DNA of 64,000 bases from Boesenbergia rotunda. Taxonomy: Eukaryota; Streptophyta; Magnoliopsida; Zingiberales; Zingiberaceae. The notes beneath the pieces are model-generated. The model was not told the DNA's origin. It did not search any database and saw only the letters and a list, made by a program, of their open reading frames with translations. A program made the position numbers and the translations under genes. The stretch lies in the NCBI GenBank assembly GCA_024364735.1, contig JAGFNQ010007677.1:1-64000 (forward strand), read 5' to 3'. This document shows positions 23,274 to 34,336 of this stretch, one piece after another. Each line of letters opens with the position of its first letter. Positions within the stretch are counted from its first letter, which is position 1.

Positions 23274-23851
23274 CTAAAGGAGAAAAATACAATAAAGATC
23301 ATATTACTAGGCCATCAGTAAATAAATAGCAAGAAGGTTCTTCAACAGCTTTACTACTTGACATAACAAATCTCTCAGAGATATAGATAAGGAAAGTTAT
23401 TACTCATCAGTACTTCACCAACTAAAAACTATCAAGGAGGTAGTTTGTCTTTCATATATATATATATATATATATATTATTTTTTTATATATATATATTA
23501 CTATGGATAATTGGGAAATCTGTTATTACACTCTTGTCCCCAATTGAGCAGGTTTCAAAAGAGGAGAAATCATGGCACCTAATGGATATGTAGCAGCAAA
23601 AATTACCTGGGAATACTGAGAACCCAGCAGCAATAATAATTGAAAAGACAACCAAAGACAAATAATTATTGCCACATTAAAACTCATAGAATCATAGTAA
23701 GTTGTGAGAAAGAAGTGCATTGTGTCTTATAAGGAAGGAGATGCCCTAGGGCAGGAGATGTCAGAAACCATAGGAAAAACTAAAAGGAAACTAAAAGGAA
23801 AAGAATAGGAAAAATTGAAGGAGACGATGAAAACTAATAAGTATCATACAC
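23274..23851 (-). other. Unassigned interior of the CACTA element
   Basis: AT-rich with an (AT)n run at 23454-23512. A 64-residue minus-strand ORF (23720-23526) containing GSQYSQVIFAATYPLGAM could be another captured exon; I cannot assign it. Confidence 0.4.
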
Positions 23852-24056
23852 CAGCATTGATTGGCTTCATCATTCAGGAGATCACGCAAGTGTGTCTTAT
23901 TAATTTCATTGACATGTTCCTGCAGGATGACAAATAACCAAATGTGAGGCATCTGAAGAACAATCACTTTATGAAAATAATCATGATGGCAAAGGAATAT
24001 AAAACCTTCAAGTCCATCCATGGCTCAGTGTCGGAAATAAGAGATGCTGATGCGAT
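23852..24056 (-). pseudogene. PGI: Captured first exons of cytosolic glucose-6-phosphate isomerase
   Basis: Exon 1 (24056-24006) reads IASASLISDTEPWMDLK. The first codon is ATC where plant PGI genes have the start ATG. An intron (GT at 24005; CTGCAG before 23919) leads to exon 2 (23919-23852), reading EHVNEINKTHLRDLLNDEAN, followed by another GT. These match the N-terminus of plant cytosolic PGI, the glycolytic enzyme converting glucose-6-phosphate and fructose-6-phosphate. No further PGI exons follow, so it is a gene piece. It lies downstream of a 5'-UTR-like segment (24780-25210) that may come from the same gene. Confidence 0.8.
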
Positions 24057-24779
24057 CAGTCTGAAATGATGCATTAGTTATCCCATTGGCTATTGGAAGC
24101 ACATGTTGTAACCAAACCAAAAATTCATGGAGGAATCGCATACACCACTATCAATTATTCTATCAATTTTTGGAATTCTTAAGGAAGATATCTACTTTGT
24201 TAAATACAAGCACTAGAAATTCAAAAAAGGTGTTAAACGTTATAAGGAAAAATAATCACATCCATTATGTTGGTTCGATGAGCATTGTATTCAACAACTT
24301 CCTAATTAATTCCCATACTTCTTTTCTATTGTTTCATTATACAATGAAGATGCAAAAACAGAAATAAAAAACTGGTTAATACTCTTTACATATACATTTA
24401 GCATATTACTTAGTTGATCCTAAATAATTTATATAAATATGATTCCAACATGAATGTTCAATACCACGAACAAGTTTATCAATGGCCAAAAAAATTATGA
24501 TCGATCTAACAAAATGAGTTGTAATTTGAGCTAAATTGGTAGGAAAAGAGCTGCTTCTTTGCATATCTAGTTTCATTCATATAGTGGAGAACAAGATGAA
24601 GGATCAATTGTCGATTCAACAAAAACTCTCCATTCAGATTTCAGAACATGCAAAATTTGTAGATGAAGATCAACAAACAAGAAGTTCTTTCGAGTTTCTA
24701 TTCGAATCCACGTTTTTTGTTACGGACAGATTCGTATCGCAATGTTAGGAACAATTTCAGGTTTCAAACCACAGGAACG
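24057..24779. other. AT-rich interior of the CACTA element, nothing recognised
   Basis: No convincing coding sequence or repeat. It may be intron or 5'-flanking sequence carried with the PGI fragment. Confidence 0.4.
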
Positions 24780-25210
24780 CAAAGCTTGCAATGGGATCGG
24801 ATCAAGAAGGGCTTGTACTCGAAAGCTTGCAATGAGAACGAGAGAGAAGGGTGACGTCGGCTTGTACTCGCTTCGGTGGCTCAGATCAAGAAGGGCTCCG
24901 AAGGTTGCAGCCTCGCCAAGGTCGGGGAGGAAGGCTCGCGATTGGCACTTCAAGGTGGTTGGCAACTGGCTCGTGTTCGCGGCGATCGGTGAACCGCAGG
25001 GAAGGAGGAGGAGGAGATGCGCTCAGCTTCGGCTTCGAATCCTACTTGCCTGCGCGAGGGGAGGTGGTCGCCGCGATTTGAGAAGAGGAGAGGAAGAGGT
25101 CGGGCGAGGGAGGAGATTAAGAAGACGAAGAGGGCGGCGTTGGGTTTAGGGATTTGGCACGGGGAGAGAACAAATAGGGAGAATATATATATATATATAT
25201 ATATCCGAAA
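24780..25210 (-). promoter_or_regulatory. GC-rich 5'-UTR-like segment with upstream TATA run
   Basis: On the minus strand an (AT)n tract (25205-25183) is followed by a GC- and pyrimidine-rich stretch with AAATCCCTAAACCC, CTCCTC runs and CGATCGCCGCGAAC, typical of plant 5' UTRs. It sits upstream of the PGI, NF-YA and LCB2 pieces in the same orientation. An Arg-rich ORF on the plus strand is a composition artefact. Promoter activity is inferred. Confidence 0.45.
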
Positions 25211-25499
25211 ATAAAAAAAATTTCTTAAATAATTTAAAACTAATTTCTCTTGTGTCAAATTTTTCCAGTAAATATTATCAAAAATTTCAGAAAATTATTT
25301 CAAAATTTTCATATGATTGATTTCAATTTTTTTAACTCCTATTTATGATGATTATATATATAAGTTTATATAATCATATATATATTTATAAACATATTTT
25401 ATTTTATTTTATATATTTATTATTATTATTATTTATATACCGTATTTTACACCTGCTGCCTCACCAATTCTCGACTACCACAAATTTATAATAAATAGA
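25211..25499. other. AT-rich spacer in the CACTA element
   Basis: Simple A/T and TATA-type sequence; no gene seen. Confidence 0.5.
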
Positions 25500-25840
25500 T
25501 GCATTAGCAGCGTACCAATTTTATTTATAATTTTATTTAAATAAAGAAAATAAAGAAAATAATAAAATAGTGATTATTTATAATTTTATTTGTATCATAT
25601 CACATATAATAAATAGATGCATTAGCAGCGTACCAATTTTTGTATGCTGTCGTTGTTATTATTTATTCACAGCGTACGTTAATATGCTGTTAATAATAGC
25701 ATTAACAGCTTGCTTTTAATGTATGCTGTTGATGCTTCTTCTCTTAAAAAATTTTATGGTATTAATAGCGCACATCAATATGCATGCTGTTAATAATACT
25801 ATTAACAGCATGCTTTTAATGTGCGCTGTTAATAACGCGC
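25500..25840. repeat. CACTA subterminal repeats, right
   Basis: Repeats of GCATTAGCAGCGTACC, ATTAACAGC and TAATAGCGCACATCAATATG in both orientations. Motif words (AGCGCAC, GCGCTG) are shared with the left end, but the sequence is more diverged. Confidence 0.7.
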
Positions 25841-25866
25841 TGCGGAAAAGTATTTTTCTTGTAGTG

Positions 25867-27774
25867 CTAGTTCATTGGAGTGACTGGCTGTAAAACTTCA
25901 TATGGTAGTCTACATATAGATATGTCAGTGAAGTTCTTACTGCAGCTTAAGTGCGATGTTCCTTTGACTTGCGGTGTTCAAGTCATCTTGGTCATGGAGA
26001 CTTATACTTTGACATCTTAAGCAAGCATCTCCAAGGAGGTGTGGACCCAGGATGATTGGATATAAGCCGAAGTGCCCGAAGATGTTTGAACAGCCTACAA
26101 AGGATTCACCACTCCTTGCGAGGAGATGTATACCCGAGGCCTATCGTCGGATTGTTACTCGAAGCCTTTGGCCAGAGCATGACATGTTCAGAGTATGAAT
26201 CTCTTAAATACATGAGAGTAATTAGAATCCGTAGGATGAGAAAACGTTACTTGGGCTAGGTGTGACGTAGTCAGCCTAGTGGGGATTGACACACATAGAC
26301 CATGTCCTGAACCAAGTTGGTATAAGATGGTGAAGGGAATGGGGCACGATTCATTATGCTAGGCTGAAGGGTTTCAGAATTGTTTCTGAGGTCAACCGTT
26401 GATCTTTCGATTAATTGGGGATCATGATGTACTACTAGGTGCCACTCATGATCGTTCTATAATTGATTAATTATAGACGGCCAACATAAATCGAAAGCCT
26501 ATTTAGTTACACGCACTACAAGTAATCCGAGGGATTTTAAACGAGTTAAAAATTGGATTTTCCAATCAAGAGAGATTAAGTTTGGTTGAGCCAAATGATA
26601 AGTCGAATCTGAATTTTTCAGAGACGCATCGGAAGCGTAAAATGACTAAGTCTTTTGAAGACTTAATAGATGAATTAAATAAGTTTAATTCATTGGGGCT
26701 TGGCTTGGATGGGCCGGTCAAAGAGGGACTCCATCCTCTTTGCTTGACCGGCCACAACAAAGGGAGAGAACCTAGTTTTTGGTTTAATTTATAAAATAAA
26801 CCAAGTGTGGTTTGTTTTATAAAATTATGGATGATATAAATTTTTTATATAATAAACCAAGGTTTGGTTTATTTTTCATGGAAATTAAAATGAACCATGG
26901 ATTGGTTTATTTTATAAAATCAATCATGGATTGATTTACCATGATAAGGAAATTTATTCCATAGGAGAGAAGAGACTTGATTGATTTTTTATCATGAATT
27001 AAAATATGATTTTAACCATGATATAAAATCAAACTTGGCATGATAGAATAAATTATTCCATATTTGAGAGGCTTGATGGTTGAGAGGCCACTATATAAAG
27101 GACCCAAGGCAAGGCTTGGGTGATATTAAAAGAGATGATGACATAGGCTCTCTCCCTCTCTTTCTCTCCTTCTCTTCTCCCCTTCTTGCCGTGCACCAAC
27201 CAGCCCCAAGAAGGAGCACCAGCTGGCCGCCCCTGCCCTTTCCCTGCCGACCACCACCTGCTGCCGGAGAAGGAAGCTCCGGCCATCTCTTGGCTGGAAG
27301 AAGGTGCTGTCGGAATTAGAGTTTGCCGCAAGGAACATTTTGCCGCAAGCCTCTTCTTTTGCTTCGCCGGAATTTTGATTCCGGCCATCCTTTTGTGGTT
27401 AGTCTTCCGACTTCTCTCTTGGTTTTTCTCGTCGCATTCTCAAGGAATCTAGTAGTTCTCGTGAACATGAAACTCGTGGCTTTGCGAAGTCATCCCGAAG
27501 ATACTCGGCGTGGACGCGAATAGAGGCGGAGCTTCCAAGGGACGCTTACGGTTGGATCTCGTCCCTTCCTTCGAGTTACGCGAGGTAATACGTAAATTAG
27601 TTTATGTTTTTGTAAAATTTTAAATATATGATCATGTCTACACAAGATAAAATTGCATGCTTAGATGTGTGGTTAAATAATTTGAGAAATTATTTATGCT
27701 AAACCTTCCGGTGCACGTAATTAATTTTAAAATTACGAACCCGCATCCATGTCAATATGCACCCGGTCCCAACA
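25867..27774 (+). mobile_element. 5'-truncated LTR of the element F family, plus orientation
   Basis: Inverted homolog of 5242-7070. The first ~370 bases of the LTR are missing where the CACTA begins, and the 3' end CGGTCCCAACA is intact. TATATAAAGG at 27092 is its TATA box. No primer site follows at 27775, so it is a 3' or solo LTR. Confidence 0.8.
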
Positions 27775-28489
27775 GAGAAACCTCGCCACAGCACCAAGCA
27801 AGCCTCTGAGCACAAAGACTACTATTTTGCCTTTAACCAAGACAAGATTCGTCAAGAGTCCCAGCCCAAACCGAGTTCTCTTTAAATAGAACTCGGGCTG
27901 AAAACCTCGATGACAGTCATCTGCTCCCAGGGCAATCGACTGCCCCACTCAGAATTCGACCGTTGACAGCCCCAACGTTCGAATCCAGCTGTACACCAGT
28001 CGACTGCTCCCAGAGCAGTCGACTGGTCCAGGGCCATATCCATTCTATGAGTTTTTGGCAGTCGACTGGACAACCCCCAGTCGACTGCCTAGCTTACCAC
28101 AACACTCCCACTCACTTTCTCAACCCTCCTCCATATGTGCCTTCAGGTCATCTCCTTTGGCTTGCTCCTTGAAGTCCTCTTCTACCGGCTATCGTCCCTC
28201 GGATGCGCACGCAAGTCCTCGACTTGCCTCCATGCCATCCTTCACGTGTGCCCTTTGAAGTTCACTTCCCGGCTTGCCCTTGGAGTCCTCCTCCCTCGGC
28301 TCTTGTCCCTTGCTTTAGCTGACTCAACATGTGTAAACTTGTACAACCTGCACACTCAACATACACATATTAGAACACAAGGGATACCTAACTTAAACCC
28401 TTTGCCTAAACATCAAAACACTTGGTCACTTCGGACCATAGATTGCCTCAACACTAAATTGTTAACCGACTAATGTTAATATAAAATAG
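27775..28489 (-). mobile_element. Probable SIRE-like LTR fragment with CAGTCGACTG palindromes
   Basis: The order matches a minus-strand SIRE-type LTR: TATA-like TATTTAAAGAG (near 27880), then palindromic boxes, then a U3 end with AAACATCAAAACACT. The boxes are CAGTCGACTG instead of GGGCGCCC. They form a perfect 14-bp inverted repeat CCAGTCGACTGCTC/GAGCAGTCGACTGG (27996-28026) and an 11-bp one (28058-28089). The true LTR ends are not visible. Confidence 0.5.
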
Positions 28490-28510
28490 TCTCCGGTAAC
28501 GGGATCAAAA
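28490..28510 (-). other. Diverged Athila/Tat-type primer-binding site
   Basis: Minus strand TTTTGATCCCGTTACCGGAG resembles the TGGCGCCGTTGCCGGGG primer site of Ty3/gypsy Athila/Tat elements. It is three bases from an LTR terminus. Confidence 0.6.
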
Positions 28511-29296
28511 ACTTGATGTGTGTAAATCGCAAGTACAAGATTATGCCATCAAGAAATAAAATATCAAATCCACTGAGACTGTTGATTAAGCACTAGTCAA
28601 GTTCACAAAGCTAGTTATCTTGAAGATCAGAGTTATGTGTGGTCATGAGAACAAGAGGTTTGAGAAAAGAAGAGAGTTGAGAGAGAAAGGGGAGAAGGTT
28701 TGAGAGCAAAGAGGGTCTATGGAAGGCAAGTGGTCAAAGGGAGAAGTTAGAATTAGAGAGAACGATTCTAGAACTTTGGTTTTGCTACAATGTTAATTAG
28801 TTAACATCCCCAAGTATTGTCTACTTTCTACCTCCATGTTTATATTCTTCTAGGGATTCTGACCAAATTACTGATATAGACCTATGAAGGTTATATTAGA
28901 GTGTTTGCCCTAAATTTCAATGTTATTAAGTAAAAAGAGGTAATATAGAAAGTCTGCTTAAAGGGTTACCTCCTGCCGTGTGAGGCTCCATGGTTATATA
29001 ATCTAGATTTCTCAATCCACTTCCTAATGTTAATTAGAGAAAACTCATTAACATATATGTAGTCAATCCCTTATAGAGAATTGACTTTCCGTCCAAAGTG
29101 GCAGCTCTAGAAAGTCCACTTAAAAGGTTACCTCTTGTCACCTGAGACTCCACAGTCATACAATCTGGAGCATCACCTATATATGGTGACCACTCCTCCC
29201 CATCTTATTACATACTCAACACACACATTGAATTGAACAAGAAAAAGACATAAATATATCATCGAATAGGGAAATGAACAAATACATAGTTCATAT

Positions 29297-31071
29297 TGTA
29301 GGATCGATGCTGTCGATAGAGGGGGGGGTGAATATCGACTCGTAATTTCTTCGGAAACTTGCCATTCGTTCATTCTAGTCAAAGAGTTAGTACGCAGTGG
29401 AAATAATAAACAATGAAAACAAACAACACAATGAGACTCGCGGGATTTATTTATTTGGTTCCCGACCCCCCCGGGTCAGTACGTCCAAGGCCTATGTACT
29501 CGGCTTGAGTCCACTAATGGTCTCCTTTCTGAAATTTCCGGAGGTGGAGAATAACCGTCTTACAGTTCAGATTACAAGCAAATAATAAGTAAATCGAGAT
29601 ACAACTTGTAAATAAAACGCAAACCAAAAACTCGGCTAACTCTGGAAGTCCGAAGCGCCGCACGCTTCTTCCTGGAGCCTTCTTGGTCGCAGAACTTCAA
29701 CTTGAGCGCTTTTGATTTGCAGAAAATGCTTAGACGGATGTGGAAAATTGATGTTTGGCATTGAGGGGTCGAACCCTTTTATATAGCATCATCTAGGGCG
29801 CCCTAGAGGCCTCTGAGGCGCCTCATAGGCGGTCAAACCTGATCCGCAATCGTAAACTTCGCGGATGGATAAAATTGGCCATCCCAGACGCCCTGGACCT
29901 TCCTTGGCACCTGGGATGTAGGGTGCTTGAACCTTGAGGGTGCCCTGAAGCCTGGGCCGCCTATATCAACATAGGTGCCCTGGATGACTTTCCCAGGCAT
30001 CTTTTTCTCCTGCGTTTGCTTTCCTATCTTGCCTCCAACTCCAGTACCTACAAGACAACAAACACAAGACAAATATGCAAATAATTATAGCCTTAAAGAT
30101 TGGTTCTGACTTTGGATTTCACCCGAAACCCTAGGTCGAACCGACGCCTAATGTTCCCTTTCCCGAGGAACGCGTCCTCACCTACTCCACACTGGAGAAG
30201 TTGCATTTGCCAATCGGAACCTCCGATTGGACTTTCGCTTAGCCTCTGAGAACCCGAATCTCAAGACGTCTGACCTCGACCCGTCTCTACTTCTGTTCGC
30301 GATCCCCGCTCGACTAAAGCTTTTGCCAACCGGGACCTCCGACTGGACTTTTGCTCGGCCTCCGAGAACTCGGATCTCGAGATGTCCGACCTCGACCCAT
30401 CTCTACTTCTGTCCAACTACCCTCGCTCGGCAAAGACTCCATTGCTCGATCCCCGACCAGGACTTAGTGCTCAGTCCCCCAGACCAAGACTTCGTGCCCA
30501 GCTTCACTCACTAGGACTTAGTCCAACCTAGCTTCATTTGCTAGGACCCAGCTTCACTCATCAGGATTTAATGCCCAGTTTCACTCACCAGGACTTAGTC
30601 CAACCTAGCTTCACTCGCTAGGACCCAACTTCACTCACCAGGATTTAGTGCCCAGCTTCACTCACCAGGACTTAGTCCAACCTAGCTTCCCTTGCTAGGA
30701 CCCGACTTCACTCACCAGGATTTCTTCAATCAGAATCACTTCTTTGCTAGTCATCATAATCCTGACTAGACTTCCTCAATCTTTAGATAAATGTAATTCC
30801 AAACCTCAAGTCCAGTTTGGTTTGATCCCTTGGTCAAACTGACTAACCCTGGGTTTTGGTTCACTCTGCCAAACATCAGATCCTATTTGGCTAACCTTTT
30901 GTCAACTTGATCAAGCCTGGGTTTACCCTACCAAACATAAGGTCATGTTTGGTTTAACCCTTGATTACTTTGACTAACCCTTACCTTGTCTAACATATAT
31001 TACTAACTTAAGTATATTGTTAAACATCGAAATACTAGAGGAAGACATCACTGATGCATCTTGCACCAACA
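29297..31071 (-). mobile_element. Solo LTR, SIRE-like (1775 bp), with 5-bp target duplication
   Basis: Plus-strand ends are TGTAGGATCGATG and TTGCACCAACA; CATAT is duplicated at 29292-29296 and 31072-31076. It has the G-run near 29320, a TATA box (TTTATATAGC near 29779) and a U3 array (30430-30720) of hairpins such as CCTAGC-TTCACTC-GCTAGG. The hairpin plan is that of the other LTRs but the loop is different. Confidence 0.88.
30430..30720 (-). repeat. U3 hairpin array with a different loop (TTCACTC)
   Basis: Units CCTAGC-TTCACTC-GCTAGG, CCAGC-TTCACTCA-CCAGG and CCTAGC-TTCCCTT-GCTAGG alternate with ACTTAGTCCAA spacers. Confidence 0.7.
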
Positions 31072-32148
31072 CATATATCAATTTCACATCATAGTTACTC
31101 CTTTAATCCTAGAATTCAGAGAATCTACTCTATAGAGAATGAAATAAACCAAGAGACAAATAAAGAATAAATTTATAACTCAATACACAAGATAGAGAGG
31201 AGAGAATGCTTATCAATGCGTTTCTGGTCTTCTAGGATTAAATCCTTGATCCGAAGGTGGAGGGATCATTTATATGGATGAAAATGGTTACTATAGGGTT
31301 TCCCTCAAGGGGAGAACCCTCTCCAAAGGAAGGGATGGAGCCCCTCTTATCAAAGATGAGTCACGCAAGGGTTTGCTTGACCCTTTTATATCTCTCCCAA
31401 ACTGTCCAAATCTATATATTTGATGGGCTACACTAAAATCGTGTTTTCACCTCTTAGACCTAGTTTTCTAGGGTTGAATCCTAAATCAAGTTGTAGACCT
31501 TGAAATTATCTAAATTTTGATAGATACACGACCCATAACTCCAACTGACTTAAAAGTTATGGTCATTTTACTTTGGTCCATAGTGTAGGTGAATCCAACA
31601 TGACCCATGCTCGCTAACACGGGTGCCCTAGTTGCATTCAGCAATGAGCTTTGTTTTGGTATAGGTTGTGCCGGCTAGCATGACCCCTTGTGATGGGATC
31701 TGTGGGAAGAATTTTTAGTGTCGTTTTGATCCGATTTCTTCCATACAAAGCCCAAATCATGTTCCTTGATTAAAACTTCATTTTGATAGTCTTTTAAATC
31801 TCTTTTTCTTCCTAAACGCTTCGTATATTGGCTCGATAACGAGGCTTGAAGATTGAGGGATGGCTAGCTCGTGTTTAACCTTTTTCGCTCCATTCTTCCT
31901 CTTTTTTGCCTTAGGAGCACGCCTGTGTTATGAGATATAGCGAGAGCATGCTCCTTACTCCACTCCACGTTCGATGCTCCATTTTAGCTCTTAAAACACA
32001 TCCTATAAAAATAAAATAAGAAAAAAGTAGTTCTCCAAACTAAAAGTATTAAAATGAAGCACAGAGATAAAATATGAAATATATGAATATAAATAGAAAA
32101 GATATGCGTCAAATTATGATAAAATCTCTATATGAAATATGCTCATCA

Positions 32149-32973
32149 CTTGAGTTCCTAAGTCTTACCTAATTAACCAAGTAGGAAATAACTGTTATGA
32201 GGTACCCAAATAACATATGCATGTGATTAATGCTTATAATATAAGTTCAATTGCTAAATTGAAATATGTTAGAACTTCAACTTAGAGGGAGTTAACTCTT
32301 AGAACCTCTTAGGCTAGGATTGACCAAACCATGTTCAGATTATTATTTTTGCTTTCAAATAAATTCGATTTGAAAAATTATTTTCTTTTAATATATTATA
32401 TAATTATCAATATTTTGCTTTGTTTATCCTTTACAAAATGGACTTAGCCTAGACCCTACCTTAGACTATATGTACCTATAGATCTAGACAACATGTATCT
32501 TTACAAAACCCTAATAGAAGCCAAGTTTAGTACACTTAGAAGAAGACTTGGATTAGCTCTCTTCTTAGACTTGTATTGAACTAGACTAATATCTTAGCTT
32601 CTATTTTTGGACTTATATTTGAATGGGTTATATTGATTGTATGTTGGTTTGGCTTGCATTTGACTTTGTTATGACTTGGAGTTTGACTATATTTGACTAT
32701 GTTTGACTTGTAGTTTACTTTATTTGGTTTGACTATGATTTGACTGTGATTTAATTTGAACTCTATTTTATAGTTGATTTATCACATTCCAAATTATTTT
32801 TCTTCTTAATTTATTTAATTTTGTAATATTTCACTTGACTATATGCTTTGTTTATTTTTTACTCCTCATTACAAATTTAATTCATTTTTGATCTATGAAA
32901 AAGGAAGAGAGAGACTGGAAAAAATAGGGGCGAAAGTTAAGTCAAGAATTTTTTAAAAATTTATCCTTTAAAC
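32149..32973. other. Unassigned AT-rich DNA
   Basis: No ORF, RNA gene or element end recognised. A short irregular TTTGACTATG repeat lies at 32655-32760. Confidence 0.5.
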
Positions 32974-34318
32974 TGTGACATCGATGTGATCGATGGGGGG
33001 AGGGAGGGGTGAATATTGATATGAAATTTCTTTGCTTTAAAAAGTAAGTAAACACAGCAGAAAAAGAACTCAAGTCAAACAATGTTAATAGCTTTATTTT
33101 TACTTGGTTCAGAGTCTGTGACGGCTTCTACTCCAAGAGCCACGGTCCTTAACCATTTTCGTTGGACAATTCTATAATTCACAAAATGTTACAAAGTATG
33201 CAAATTTGAATACAAATAAAAATGTAAATCTATACTGACAATATTTGCTTAAAGAAGAGCGAGGGCATTTCATCGTCAAAGCAACGTGTCATCGATTTTG
33301 GACTATTTTGGAGCAATGGACTTGAGCACGGATGGTTGAAAAATGATTGCAATGATTGTAAATCATTGAATTGATATCTGAGACTGAGGGGGGAAACCCC
33401 TTTTATATTGGCACTTGGATGCCTGAGTGTGCATGGGAGCGCCTGAGTGCGCATAGGGGCGCCTCCACGTCGTCACATCGGCCGCGTCGTCATCCACTGA
33501 CTCGGCCAAAGTTTATCGTCTCTCGGGTGCCTGAGTGCTCTGGGGCGCCTGAATGCTGACGTGGTGCGTCCTATTAGTAGCCGCCAACTTAGTTTCGCTA
33601 ACGTTGAGGAAATCCAATTAGGGCACCCTAGACCTCTCGGGCGCCTATATGCTCAGGTACCCGAGACCTCTCGGGCGCCTGTATGCTCGGGCGCCTAGGT
33701 CCTCTGGGGCTCCCTCAAAGCAGTTGGGTCAACTTCTTGGGCTGCAAAACAAGTTAATTCAAGTGCAATAAAAAATATATGAAATATATGCATGTACAAT
33801 AGCCGGAGCTGTCTGATCCTGACTTTGGATTTCAAATGAAATCCTAGATCGGACCAACGCCTACTGTTCCCTCTTCCCAGGAATGCATCCTCACCTACTC
33901 CACTCTAGAGAAGTTATCTTTTGCCAACCGGCACCTCCGTTTGGACTTTTGCTAGGCCTCCGAAGCTCTCGAATCTCGAGACGTCCATTCCTTGACTCGT
34001 CCTTACTTTTGTCCATAGTCCTCACTCGGCTAAATCTTCTGCCTGATCTTCCGGATCAGGTCTTCAGTGCCTAGTCTCCGACCAGGTCTTCGTGCCCAAC
34101 CCTTGGTCAGGTCTTCGGTGCCCAGCTCTCGGCTAGGACTTCGTGCCCAATTCTCGACTAGGACTTCATACTCAACCCTATAGGTCAAGACTTTGTGCCT
34201 AGGTAAACTAGGACTTTCCTGTACATTTAGCAAATACGTTAGATCACAAAACATACTTAACTTTAAACCCTTTTTCATTATCAAAACCAGGTTCGATCTA
34301 GTACTTCTGGCACCAACA
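32974..34318 (-). mobile_element. 3' LTR of SIRE-like element D (1345 bp)
   Basis: Plus-strand ends are TGTGACATCGATG and GGCACCAACA. It matches 40925-41422, the truncated 5' LTR. A TATA box (TTTTATATTGG) lies near 33401, with GGGCGCCT-type boxes around it and a diverged U3 hairpin array at 34040-34200. The other copy of the left-flank pentamer TAAAC should lie right of the window. Confidence 0.85.
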
Positions 34319-34336
34319 ATCTCTCTCTTTTTTATT
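34319..34336 (-). other. Polypurine tract, element D
   Basis: Minus strand AAAAAAGAGAGAGAT directly before the 3' LTR. Confidence 0.75.

Larger units (their letters stand above)
21793..25866. mobile_element. Non-autonomous CACTA (En/Spm) transposon carrying gene fragments
   Basis: The left end CACTACAACAAATTTGAC and the right end (inverted) CACTACAAGAAAAATAC both lead into ACTTTTC(C)GCAGCGC, giving imperfect ~30-base terminal inverted repeats. GCAGCGC-type subterminal repeats lie at both ends. There is no transposase. The interior holds exon-intron fragments of LCB2, NF-YA and PGI on the minus strand and a GC-rich 5'-UTR-like segment. The flanking trinucleotides (ATA left, CTA right) match at two of three positions, so the target duplication is doubtful. 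Confidence 0.85.
28514..32148 (-). mobile_element. LTR of an Athila/Tat-like gypsy element, interrupted
   Basis: Plus-strand ends are TGATGTGTGTAAATCG and ATATGCTCATCA, so the coding strand starts TGATGAGCATATTTC, typical of Athila/Tat LTRs, and ends in CA next to the primer site. A 1775-bp solo LTR splits it at 29297. Apart from that insertion it is about 1.86 kb. No coding sequence of this element remains. Confidence 0.65.

Noticed and set aside
24742..25149. Arginine-rich 135-residue plus-strand ORF, like a small basic protein
   Set aside because: Arg runs come from GGAGGAGGAG/CGCCG composition; the opposite strand reads as a plant 5' UTR, in line with the captured exons.
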